A stretch of 17,180 nucleotides of DNA, from assembly GCF_004359215.1 (NCBI RefSeq), contig NC_090619.1:2987888-3005067 (forward strand), read 5' to 3'. Source of the stretch: Bremia lactucae. Taxonomy: Eukaryota; Oomycota; Peronosporomycetes; Peronosporales; Peronosporaceae. The position numbers and the translations under genes are program-made. Under the pieces are notes generated by a model. That model ran no database searches. It had not been told where the DNA came from and saw only the letters and a list, made by a program, of their open reading frames with translations. Within the stretch, counting starts at the first letter, position 1, and each line of letters starts with the position of its first letter. Below, piece after piece: positions 1 to 8,499 of this stretch.

Positions 1-197
1 CAGTGCGTCACCCGCGGCTGCACGAACCGCAGCCGAAGGCGCAGCACTATCGTCACCCCGCATGAGTTGATTCTTCATGCGATGGAATTTAAAATGATGG
101 ATCTGACCAATCAACATCGTTTTAAAAATTAAGTGGTCACATAGCGACCACTCCATCCAATGACACTCAGAGTGATTGTCGTTTAAGGGAGGGGTGA
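1..197 (+). mobile_element. 3' non-coding tail of Gypsy chromovirus, copy A
   Basis: This stretch matches, with scattered differences, the sequence before the LTR at 9661-9853 and the reverse complement of 5186-5380. It is the end of the internal region of one Gypsy family. It holds two hairpins also present in the other copies: CGCATGA/TCATGCG at 59-81 (9-nt loop) and AGTGGTC/GACCACT at 132-152 (7-nt loop). No coding capacity is visible. The rest of this element lies upstream of the window, so its 5' LTR and target-site duplication cannot be checked here. Confidence 0.85.
185..197 (+). promoter_or_regulatory. Polypurine tract, copy A
   Basis: The purine run AAGGGAGGGGTGA abuts the first base of the LTR. 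The equivalent run is AAAGGTGGGGTGA at 9841-9853, and a G-rich run sits in the same place in the minus-strand copy (5186-5198). Position and composition fit the plus-strand primer of LTR retrotransposons, and they show that the LTR that follows is a 3' LTR. Confidence 0.8.
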
Positions 198-649
198 TGT
201 AACGGGGTGTATGTTACATGAAATTAACACTTAAAGGTTGTTAATTAATTTATTATCTCAAAGGTAAATAATATTTGGAGGATATTAATTTATATAGTAA
301 TATCGTGAATTCTTATCCATAAATAGGTATAGGCCGTTATACCTATTTATTCCGCCGACTAATCAGCTGTAGGAGTAATCAAAGAGAGAGTTACAGATAA
401 GATAGAGTTAAGAATTCATTTACATGTTTAGTATTAGATTATAATTAAGTTAGCATTTACAAAGATAGAACAAGAGACACTTAATTATTTAATACAGTTT
501 TCATTTTACCCTCTTAAAGCTAGTTGCCTTAAGAGAAGTCTTCCTCTGCACGTACTAGTGTACGTGAAATAACGTAGGCGCCACTCGCAACTGAAGCAGT
601 GCGAAGTGATTTTGCACTGGAACAGTACAAGTCGTAGTGCTCCGTTACA
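198..649 (+). repeat. Gypsy 3' LTR, copy A (subfamily A/D)
   Basis: A 452-bp LTR starts TGTAACGGGG and ends TCCGTTACA (CCCCGTTACA in the other copies), so the ends are inverted repeats beginning TG and ending CA. It is directly preceded by a polypurine tract. Its body matches copy D (16906-17180) more closely than copies B and C. Visible hairpins include 281-304 (GATATTA/TAATATC), 319-350 (13-bp perfect stem), 511-535 (CTCTTAA/TTAAGAG) and 549-566 (CACGTAC/GTACGTG). The right border falls inside LINE reverse-transcriptase coding sequence, so this is an insertion into a LINE. The bases after it (650-654, gctac) should be the target duplication, whose partner lies outside the window. Confidence 0.9.
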
Positions 650-1717
650 GCTACGGAAAAAAGGTGACTCAGCGGACACGATGGACTATCGACCAATTTC
701 TTTGCTGCAAACCAGTTACAAGGTCTTTGCCAAGGCGTTGGCGACACGATTGCAAGATGCTTTACCTAAACTCATCGGAGACTCGCAGCAAGGTTTTGTA
801 CACGGTTGACAGATGTCCAAACTGGTCATGATGATGTTAGCTTAATTGGCTACAGCTACCTGAGATGATACAGTCGACGCCGCCCGCAGCCGAGCGATCC
901 TCCTCCTTGACTTATGCAAGGCCTACGACACGGAGGATCGAGACTTCTTATATGAAGGACTTCGTCATTATGGATTCGCAGACAGGTATATTCAACTTAT
1001 TACCCGGATGCACAAGGGGACTACAGCGGCTTTTCTTGTCAATGGAGACCAGTCGACTCCCCTATCAGTCACGTCTGGAACTCGGCAGGGCTGTCCGCTC
1101 GCCCTACTTCTTTTTCTCGTTGTGGTCGAGTTGTTGGGCATTGCGGTAAAACGATCTCCTGAACTATCGGGGATCCCGGTCCTGGGGAGTCGCACGGCGC
1201 GACACAGATTCTCGGCGTTTGTGGATGACTCGACGATCTTTCTTGATCAGGCCCATCAGCTTGAACCCGCACTAGCACTGGTAGCCCGCTTTGGTGCCTT
1301 ATCAGGTCTGCAAGGCCAGCCATCCAAGAGCCAGCTGATATTACTCAACCGGGGGGGGGAGGTCATGTTTGGGAGATGAGGAGCATCACGGTGCACCAAC
1401 TCGATAACACGGTGCGGTACTTGGGTTATGAAATCGGTTTGGGCGACCTGCAGCATCGCAATTGGGCGCTTAAAATCCGGAAGCTTCAACGGCGGCTGCT
1501 TACAGTTACTCGAGTGGCAACAAGTTTTGATAATCGGGTATTGATTCTTAACTCTATCATTCTCTCGTCCATTTTATTCACGGCGGCCGTCTTTGAGATG
1601 CCGGAGTGGGCAAGGAAAGCAATTGACAACTTGTACAAACACTTTTTGTGGGCTCATGCAACCTCGACGGAAGCCAGCCAGCATAAGATTAATCAGGGGC
1701 TGCTATTCACTCCTTAG
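650..1717 (+). pseudogene. LINE ORF2 reverse transcriptase domain, broken
   Basis: This encodes the palm and fingers of a non-LTR retrotransposon reverse transcriptase, the enzyme for target-primed reverse transcription. One frame reads through 650-1379 with YRPISLLQTSYKVFAKAL (about 690-743), palm motif A LLDLCKAYD (catalytic Asp 909-911), SGTRQGCPLALLLF (about 1074-1115) and catalytic FVDD at 1218-1229. After a nine-G run (1351-1359) the reading moves frame and continues from about 1376 with TVRYLGYEIG and a thumb-like segment ending GLLFTP at a TAG (1715-1717). In-frame stops lie at 807-809, 843-845 and 861-863. The 5' part (endonuclease and RT start) is missing because an LTR is inserted at 649/650. 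The style suggests an L1/Tx1-type LINE; the clade is inference. Confidence 0.85.
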
Positions 1718-2560
1718 AAGGCAGGCGGGGTTGGGCTAGCCTCATTCGAGGTAGCCAAAAAAACTCAACGTACGAAGCACCTGCTTCAGTGGCTCACGCA
1801 AGCTAATGATCAATATTTTGGTGCCTGGTGTCTCTGGGCATATCAGGGGCGGCCATCGACCTCGGGATTAGCCCTCTGTGGCAGGTTTTAGCTGGAAGCG
1901 GTGTCACCTTGTTTCGCGAGACTATCCCGAGATTCCTGGGTCCAGGATATAGACACGCTTCTTCAACCTTCGGCGGAGCATTCCATGCTTCTACGGGAGC
2001 GGTCCGCTACGTTCTTTCCGGCTCTACTTCGTGGCGCCAGTAGCTGGTGGGAGGGAGATGACTGGGTTGTATCGTATCATCAGCCTATATCCGCTATGCC
2101 TGTATCTCCGGACCTTAATGGTGTGCGCTGTATCGCTTCCGAGGAACACTGGGCTGGAGTGATAATCTGTGGATTCGGGACGATAAAGGACGTCCTCTGG
2201 CTTCCTCCGCGTATGATCGAATCGCGGCCTGCCGCATCGCCGACCAGCACATTCAACGGACTGGGCCGACCGAATTTGTCTTTACCTTTTTACCGGCGGA
2301 GTGCCTTTACCACTCTCAGTCATAACTACGGAGTTCGGTGACAGCGGTCCAGCTCGCTTCACCTTCTATAGCTATTGGGATGTGGCTTCCGTTTGGGCCG
2401 GCATTACATATGCGCCATGCGCCGCCGATTTGCTTTAGTTACGACTGGATCTCGGAGTATCGCGGCGGAGTCGTCGGGACACGGAGACCTTGGAGTTATC
2501 TGACGACCCCGTACACCTGAAGCATAGTGCGGACGGCATTCACTGGTAATTTATTGGGCA
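1718..2560 (+). pseudogene. LINE ORF2 middle region, broken
   Basis: Reading continues past the TAG in the same frame as 1376-1717 with AGGVGLASFEVAKKTQR, a block typical of LINE proteins after the RT thumb. It passes a stop near 1890 and goes on to about 2150 (SWWEGDDWV). A frame change near 2150 then gives DNLWIRDDKGRPLASSAYD and TGPTEFVFTFLPAEC to about 2320. The reading after that is fragmentary. I recognise no catalytic domain here; in related LINEs this stretch links the RT to a C-terminal zinc-binding module. At least two frame changes and several stops show it is dead. Confidence 0.65.
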
Positions 2561-2615
2561 CCTCCCGGAGCTGACTGGTGTCTCAGTCGCGGAGAAATCC
2601 TAATTGGCTCAGTGA

Positions 2616-3116
2616 TTGCGGCTCCACACCGTCATGTTTGAATCTCACCCCCGGCATCATCGTTTTCCTTGGGTCGTAGCAGATACCGTAGCGAATGGGA
2701 CTGTCCAGGCGTCGATCTATCGCCTAGCGTCCAAGCTTCACAAACGTCAGCCGGCTGTCGCTTTACGACTTCTGATGCGGCGTTTAGACGACGTCCTGGG
2801 CTCGGATACCTGGCAGCGGGCGGCCGCCCATCAACGTCCGTATCAGCTTTGGAATCGGGCCAACGCCCCTACTGACTATCGGGTCTGGACGTGTTACCGC
2901 ATCGCCACGAGGCAAATATAACTCTATCATGCTGGTCGCCAGGTGGACAATGGCTGTCGAGCGTTAGCGGCGTGTGTTGGGCGCAAAGAAAACATGGCTC
3001 ATATCGTTTGGGATTGTCCCAAGGCTCGCGCATGCTGGGGTGTGCTCATCAGTCACTGGACTTGCGAGGAAGCGACGAGCGCGAAACGACTGACCATCGC
3101 GTTCGCTCTTGACTCT
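2616..3116 (+). pseudogene. LINE ORF2 C-terminus with RT-associated zinc-binding motif
   Basis: One frame runs from about 2616 to the terminal stop near 3114-3116, broken by a single TAA at 2919-2921. It includes an arginine-rich segment (KLHKRQPAVALRLLMRRLDD) and then a Cys/His cluster: Cys 2955-2957, Cys 2973-2975, His 3000-3002 and Cys 3015-3017, in the context NMAHIVWDCPKARACWG. This pattern (C..C..H.xW.C followed by A..W) fits the zinc-binding module found after many plant and oomycete LINE reverse transcriptases (zf-RVT type). It is the best preserved part of the LINE. Confidence 0.75.
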
Positions 3117-3340
3117 TAACGAGCCTGGAGATAGGTCAATTTCAACAGGAGATTGCTACCGGCTCGGGTTATGGCCCAGGCTCAGAAGTTTCCAGACATC
3201 TTGAACATAATTTTTTTGATTAATGGACAGTCATGAAATCTCTCTTTCTCTCTTCTAGTTGGGGAGGAGTCCTTGTAGCCGAAATTCCCCATAGTGTAAT
3301 GAGGGGTGCGGGGTTCCAATGAGGTCAATTCGTTAACACC
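3117..3340 (+). other. Probable LINE 3' UTR
   Basis: This is non-coding sequence directly after the LINE stop. It includes a pyrimidine-rich run (about 3237-3258) and G-rich stretches. The assignment rests on position only; no poly(A) tail or target duplication marking the LINE end is obvious. Confidence 0.35.
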
Positions 3341-3576
3341 GAATCTCTATGAACTTAACTATAAAGTGAATAATATAGAATAAAATTTTATAATTTCCCC
3401 TCAGTTTTTGGTGAATTTCTATCAGTATGACATAACTCTGCATGACTGGCTACTTTTGAAGACCATACTTTTAATTCGCTCTTACGTATCTGGTCGTGAA
3501 CCATTTCCTCTACAAACTGCTTCTTCAGCACGACAATAAACGCCCTCGCGCCTCCGGAAGAAATGACTTACAGCAC
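3341..3576. other. No gene seen; AT-rich spacer
   Basis: About 240 bases of AT-rich sequence with no recognisable coding, repeat or structural signal. Confidence 0.4.
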
Positions 3577-3700
3577 CTCCACGGGGTGTACCGTTGCATA
3601 AATATTATTTCCTATAAGAGAAGTAATAAAAATTATTTCCTATGAGACATATATACATTTTTTTGTCTTAATCAATTTTGACTTAATAGTTCCAATATTA
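3577..3700 (+). repeat. Second-family LTR fragment (related to LTR F)
   Basis: ACGGGGTGTACCGTTGCATAA and the following AT-rich stretch, through ATCAATTTTGACTTAATAGTTCC, match by eye the beginning of the LTR at 16535 (TGTAACGGGGTGTCCCGTTA, then TTAATTTTGACTTAAG and TTCCAATATT). The first bases are degraded. Similarity fades after about 3700. Confidence 0.6.
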
Positions 3701-4291
3701 GGGGGGTTTCCACGGCCCCGTCATTCTGCAGATTTTGTGTGCTGATTTAAAATAGGTTTTATAAAAGAATTACACAAATCAACACAATTTTGTGAAATCA
3801 GCCACTCCAGCTGTATTTGCAAAATTTCAGACACTCAAATTAGCTCCCCAACAACAACTATCCCCATCTCAACAAGTTGCCCCTCCATGATGACTCGAAA
3901 ATCGCGCGTGCATACGTTCGACGTGGTGAACCCGACTTGTTCCAGCCATGGATTTGGAAGCTGCAATTTGAGGTTGAAGGCGTGGTGGTGGAGTGCTCAA
4001 GTGTGATGAACTAATCGTTGGAGCTGGAGATTGTTCAGATGCTAAATACTTACTCTATTTTTAGATTGTTAATATATATCTGTATCTATGCTGAACTACT
4101 CGTGTGTTGTAAAGATTTGATTTTGTTTAAATAAGCGAAGCTCTCCGGTTGAAACCAGTAGGGGTTGTCCGGTGTGAGGCGCTGAAGTCCAGGAGGCCTC
4201 GATTAAAGTTAAGGCGTCTATCCAGTAAAAAATAGCAAGCCAGCTAGCTGAGCTGATTATCCAATCAGCTGATCTATGGTGTCCCCTGCAG
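3701..4291. other. Non-coding spacer with two inverted repeats
   Basis: No gene is supported over about 590 bases. An imperfect inverted repeat pairs TTTTGTGTGCTGATTT (about 3733) with AAATCAACACAATTTT (about 3777). A perfect hairpin, AGCTGATT/AATCAGCT with a 4-nt loop, lies at 4251-4270 just before repeat S. A 39-codon ATG frame near 3889 has no recognisable content and is not called. Confidence 0.4.
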
Positions 4292-4750
4292 CGGGAAGAC
4301 TTATAGACTCAAGAGTCTCTTGGTTCTATAGAACTAATGGGTTTAGCAAATCGGGGAGTCGTACAAGCTATTAAAGCTTAATAAATCTTAGTGTAAGGGA
4401 TTCAGGGGCTCGAAGAACCAAGTGGCAACTAGTGCCCAAGCGATATACCTTAGAAAGGCTTCTGGCTCTCACAGATCAATGCGCAAGGCTTAGAAAGGCA
4501 CTAGACGCTTTAATATCAAAAGAGGAATTGCACATTATGTAATCATTTAAATCTGAAAACCTTACCTAGCTAATTTAAGAAAGATTTCGGTCGCCAGATT
4601 GATATCTGGCGGCGACCGCATTTGTTACCCATAATAAATGGAATTTAAGTAGTTAACTTTTTTAAAATAGAGTAAAAGTGTCTCTTACAAATAAAGTAAA
4701 TGTACCACAACAACGGTCACCAACCGATTTATGCCCCATTTAACTCTCCC
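4292..4750 (+). repeat. Unclassified dispersed repeat S, copy 1
   Basis: About 460 bases match 10632-11083 in the same orientation. Shared blocks include AGACTTATAGACT, AGTGGCAACTAGTGCC, ATACCTTAGAAAGGCT, CAGATCAATGCGC and TTACCCATAATAAATGG. It carries a bulged hairpin at 4588-4618 (CGGTCG...CGACCG enclosing CCAGAT/ATCTGG) and is otherwise non-coding. It ends exactly where LTR copy C begins, which suggests copy C inserted into or beside it. It could be an LTR or untranslated region of another element; I cannot classify it. Confidence 0.7.
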
Positions 4751-5185
4751 TGTAACGGGGCACTAATGACTTGTACTGCTTCAGTACAAGTCCACTTCGC
4801 ACTGCCTCAGTGCGAGTGGTGCCTCAAGTCACGTACACTCGTAAGTGCAGAGGAAGACTCTCTTTAAAACACTTGCTTTAATTAAGGTTAACTTAAAACT
4901 GAATTTAATATAATAAAGTTCTTCTGTTCTATCTACTTAATACTAACTTAATTGTAAACTAATAAAAAACATGTAATAAAGTCTTATCTGTCTTTCTCTT
5001 TGCGCGCGTCTAGCGCTGACTGGACTGCGGAGAAAGAAGATATATCGGTCTATATCTATTAATAGATAAGCCTTTAGAACATTACCATGTAAAATAATAT
5101 TCTCCAAATATTATCTACCTTTTAGATCATATATTAATTAACAACCTTTAAGTGTTCGATTCATGTAACGATACACCCCGTTACA
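4751..5185 (-). repeat. Gypsy LTR, copy C (subfamily B/C), minus strand
   Basis: A 435-bp LTR in reverse orientation has complete inverted termini TGTAACGGGG...CCCCGTTACA. On the minus strand it follows a G-rich polypurine tract (5198 down to 5186), so it is the 3' LTR of a minus-strand copy. Hairpins visible on the plus strand include 4769-4791 (10-bp stem, 3-nt loop), 4797-4815 (TCGCACTG/CAGTGCGA) and 5038-5057 (AGATATA/TATATCT). The body is closest to copy B (9854-10294), including the block around TCTTTCTCCGCAGTCCAGTC. Confidence 0.9.
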
Positions 5186-5419
5186 TCACCCCCCTAAAAC
5201 GACAATTACTCGACTATCATTGGATAGAGTGGTCACTATAAGACCACCTAATTGAAAACGATGTTGATTGGTCAGAGCCAACAATTTTAATTTTATTGCA
5301 TGGTTAAAAAGTCCATGCGGTACGCGAATAGTGCGGCGCCTTCGGCTGCGATTCATGCAGCGACGGACGACGCGTTATTGTCTCCTGCGGCAGACGATCC
5401 GTCTGCCGTAGTGTCATCG
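5186..5419 (-). mobile_element. Gypsy 3' tail, copy C, inverted
   Basis: Read on the minus strand this is the same tail as 9619-9853: a perfect CGGCAGACG/CGTCTGCCG hairpin (5388-5408), GCATGG/CCATGC (5298-5318), GTGGTC/GACCAC (5229-5247) and the terminal polypurine tract. Homology with copy B stops at about 5419, where plus-strand pol coding begins within roughly ten bases. The tail therefore belongs to a truncated minus-strand copy joined to an oppositely oriented one. Confidence 0.8.
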
Positions 5420-5427
5420 TCTCCCTC

Positions 5428-5990
5428 ATGAAGCAGTGGCCACTGCCTCGTGAACAAGTACTTGCGATCGATGAATTCTTTATCGATCGATTAAAAGCGG
5501 GCCATGCAAGGGAGTCAACCTCCCCACATAGCTCTCCGACCTTCTGTGTGCGAAAGGCACAGGAGGGTGGCGGAGCTCAATAAACTGAATGCTGCAACGG
5601 TACCGGCTCAAACGCCGATACCTAAGAAAGACGTAATCATAGATGGTATGTCTAAGTGTACCATCGTATTGTCTATGGAACTAATGGATGGATTTTACAG
5701 ATCCTTATGCGTAAACATTACCTCCCGTACACAGCAGAGCACTCCCAGTAAGATAAGATGCTCTGGGCATGGCTAAAAATGCCACATGGGCTTAGTAACG
5801 CCCCTGCAACATTCACAGATGCGTAACGAATCTGTTGAGACCGGTGCAAAAATTCGCACCGAGTTATTTTGACGATGTATTCGTCCATAGCCGGACCATG
5901 GACGGAAAGACGGACGTGGAAGTTCCTAAAATCTCACGTTCGTCAGGTTCTTACACTTATGTGAAAACATAAGTTGTACGCAAACTTTCA
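5428..5990 (+). pseudogene. Chromovirus 1 reverse transcriptase, broken
   Basis: This is the start of a Gypsy RT that copies element RNA into cDNA. A frame from about 5428 gives KQWPLPREQVLAIDEFF and STSPHSSPTFCVRKAQ. A shift near 5560 continues as ELNKLNAATVPAQTPIPKKD and ELMDGFYR (fingers and palm A region, although the usual catalytic Asp context reads SMELMDG). Another shift gives LKMPHGLSNAPATF (about 5776-5817). A third gives CVTNLLRPVQKFAPSYFDDV with catalytic YFDD at 5865-5876. At least three frame changes are needed to follow it. The upstream boundary is an inversion junction, so the domain is also cut off from protease and gag. Confidence 0.85.
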
Positions 5991-6700
5991 AGAAGTGTAT
6001 ATTCGCTGCAAGCGAACGACCACTTCTTGGGTGCATCGTCAGTAAAATTGGCATGCGCCCTGACCCCGAAAAGATCAAGGCAATTACCGACTGGCCAGTT
6101 CCAGTCAATGACAAGCGACATAAAAAGATCCTTGGACTAGCGGCGTACTTGCACAAGTACTCACGCAATTATGCCGAGATGACAGTTCATCTCTCGCTGA
6201 CAATCAGCGTTATTCTGAGGGAATCCAGCAAAGCTTGATGCAATCACCCATCTTGGCGATTGCAGATCAAGACAGACCACATACGTTGACGCAATTCGAT
6301 ACGAACGGCGCGGAGTGCGTCGTCTGTTACCAATCGTGTCAGCTGCAACCAGCTGAACGCAATTACCCAGTGCCTGACAAGGAACTCCTTGCCAGGATAT
6401 ATGCACTGGCTAAATAAGGGCATATCTTCTCGGAGATAGACCGTTCATCGTATATCCGGATTATGCGTCATTACGCACGGTCGTAAACAGCACCTCTTGC
6501 AACGAATGCCGAAGTGGCTATCCTTTTCGCGGAGTATAAATTCACCATGGAATATAAACTGGGCAACTTAATGTCGTCGCTGATGCGTTATCACGCCGAC
6601 CCGATTTCGAGCCGGCTGCGCACTCCAACAGTGAAAATAACCCCACTGCTGCAACACTCATTACAAGTGTTCCGTCGTCGACCTTAGTTGATGACATAAA
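5991..6700 (+). pseudogene. Chromovirus 1 RT thumb and RNase H, broken
   Basis: The RT connection reads MRPDPEKIKAITDWPVPV and LGLAAYLHKYSRNYAEM (about 6053-6190). The RNase H part reads QSPILAIADQDRP, CQLQPAERNYPVPDKELLA (about 6240-6400) and, after a shift, YLLGDRPFIVYPDYASLRT (about 6424-6485). Directly after QDRP the segment expected to carry the first RNase H aspartate (VVCDASDFAIG-like, visible in the minus-strand element) is missing, so the nuclease would be inactive. The end of the domain (FFAEYKFTMEYKLGNL, near 6530-6570) and the start of the linker to integrase remain readable in pieces. Confidence 0.8.
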
Positions 6701-6830
6701 GAAAGCCTACACCGAAGATAAAGACCTTCTGCGTTTAATGGATCATCTGACGAATTCATCCAATAAATCTTTTAAAGATTTACCAGCTTTATATCGATCG
6801 GCATCCGGCCGATAAATAACACGCAACGGC

Positions 6831-7603
6831 TTACTGTAATACACAGCCGTTGCCGGCGGCACCCCACGTGTCGTCGTCCCAACTCACAATGAATTGCGCT
6901 TGCGCACCATGTATGAGTGTCACGATGCACCAACAAGTGAGCATCATGGACGTGAAAAAACTTATCTCACAGTAAGTCGCGACTTTTATTAAGCTCGCCA
7001 GTATCAGTTTGTGCGCGAGGACATTCGTGTTTGCGAGGTGTGTCAACGGGTGAAGCCTAGGCCTTCGTCCCGCGTGCCTCTCCAACCTCTACGACTTCCG
7101 GCAGAATGTTGGTAGTCCGTATCTATGGACTTTTTCTTCGAATTTTCCGAAGACGATCACAAAAAAATGAAATCTTTCATTTTGTAGACAGATTTAGCAA
7201 GATGGTACATCTCGTTGCAATACCAGAATCAATCACGGCTCCGGGCTGTGCCCGCGTCTTTATCGACACGATATTCAGACTCCATGGTTTACCCCGTGAA
7301 CTGGTCTCGGATAGAGATCCACGGTTTACGGCGGGGTTTTGGCAATCCGTGTTCCGATCTCTCGGAACACGGCTGACTATGTCAACTACTGATAATCCAG
7401 ATACAGATGGTGAGACGGAACGCGTAAATCGCGTCCTTAAAGATACTTCGAGGTTACGTCCACTCGTATCCGAATTGGAGCGAATATTTGCCAATGGTCG
7501 AATTCGCCATCAACAACTCGGTGCATGCGTCTACAACGCATACACCATTCTTCGTGAATGGCTAACGTCATCCACACATACCCACACAATTAATGGGATC
7601 TAG
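6831..7603 (+). pseudogene. Chromovirus 1 integrase: zinc-binding N-terminus and DDE core, broken
   Basis: The integrase inserts cDNA into the genome. One frame (about 6840-7160) carries a Gypsy HHCC zinc site: YECHDAPTSEHHGREKTY (His 6921-6923 onward) and CEVCQR (Cys 7032-7034 and 7041-7043). It continues to SVSMDFFFEF with the first catalytic Asp at 7128-7130. It has a TAA after RDFY and a TAG at 7113-7115. A shift at a seven-A run (7161-7167) leads to 7106-frame sequence FVDRFSKMVHLVAIPES, HGLPRELVSDRDPRF (second Asp) and NPDTDGETERVNRVL (catalytic Glu). All three DDE residues are thus visible, though split across frames. A further shift near 7490 leads into VEFAINNSVHASTTHT. Confidence 0.88.
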
Positions 7604-7639
7604 TTTAAGTGGGGGGTCGACTCGCTCGAGCAAAACCAA

Positions 7640-8246
7640 CTCTGACTAATGCTCATCACGCGCCGAAATAACCAACGATGCGAATGGTGTCGATGCCGTA
7701 GCAATCGACGTCGAAGAAGAGAAAGATCACATGGCAGTGCGCACAAAGCGCACTGAAAAGGACAAAGCAAATGAGTCAACAGAAAAATTTCTGCCGTTCA
7801 AGAATCAGTAGTCCGTTTCGTACAGAATTCCATTGCTAACGCGGTGGACCGGCAGAAACGGAACGCAGACAAACATGGAAGAGCAAATGTTCTTTCATTT
7901 AAAAATTAATTACCTAGTACTACTCTCTACGGTAAACTTACCTAAGCATGTAGTCACTAATGTGGGTAGTAGTAATCTACTACCCAACTTCATTGGGCCA
8001 ATCCATGTACTGCATCGCAGAGGCAATTCTATGTTGGTCGGCTCCGCCCGTACCAGCAGTACGCGGTTTCTTCCGCGGACGGATCTAATCATCTCGTTCA
8101 AGAAATCCCAATTTTGTGATAACAAACCAGACTCTCATGTTGAGTCTAGAGATTCTTATGCCGAACCCGAAGTTCCTCGAAATCGCGACGAGCTGACACA
8201 GCTCGTCACGATGATCGTCGTACTTCCGATCGTACTTCAACATTGA
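7640..8246 (+). pseudogene. Chromovirus 1 integrase C-terminal linker and GPY/F module
   Basis: After a charged linker (VEEEKDHMAVRTKRTEKDKA, about 7705-7770) the 7833-8125 stretch reads DLVLLS-like YLVLLSTVNLPKHVVTNVG, then LLPNFIGPIHVLHRRGNSM. This is the GPY/F-type module of Gypsy integrases, here IGPI in place of GPF/GPY. The frame breaks after RRGN, where related elements continue into a conserved Leu-Pro-Arg block. The final part (8165-8246) lies within a large palindrome and has no recognisable protein content. In this family class the module is a DNA-binding segment after the catalytic core. Confidence 0.75.
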
Positions 8247-8298
8247 GTACGATCTTCGAGACGAGCTGTGTCAGCTCGTCGCGATTTCGAGGAACTTC
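8169..8298. repeat. 130-bp near-perfect palindrome with 37-bp perfect arms
   Basis: Positions 8171-8207 are the exact reverse complement of 8260-8296, and pairing extends to 8169/8298. The centre also pairs mostly (8209-8218 with 8249-8258, with single mismatches). Each arm contains its own hairpin: GACGAGCTG/CAGCTCGTC (8187-8207) and GACGAGCTG/CAGCTCGTC in the other arm (8260-8280). It lies between the GPY/F module and the chromodomain. Confidence 0.95.
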
Positions 8299-8499
8299 CG
8301 TTCGTACTTCAACATTAAGTACGCACTTTTCGATCGGTCTTCCAACAGTTCGATATGGTGAGTCTGCACTTTCTCTTTCAACGAGTGACGATTACCGCGC
8401 TCGTGATCAAGACCATCCTCCATACATGGAGGTAGTGGTCGAGTTTGTCGATCTTCGACTCTAGATCCGACACACAGGTCGAATCTAATTTTTCTTCCC

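Noticed and set aside
3889..4008. Short ATG frame (39 codons) as a small gene
   Set aside because: No recognisable content, no conservation partner in the window, and of a length expected by chance.
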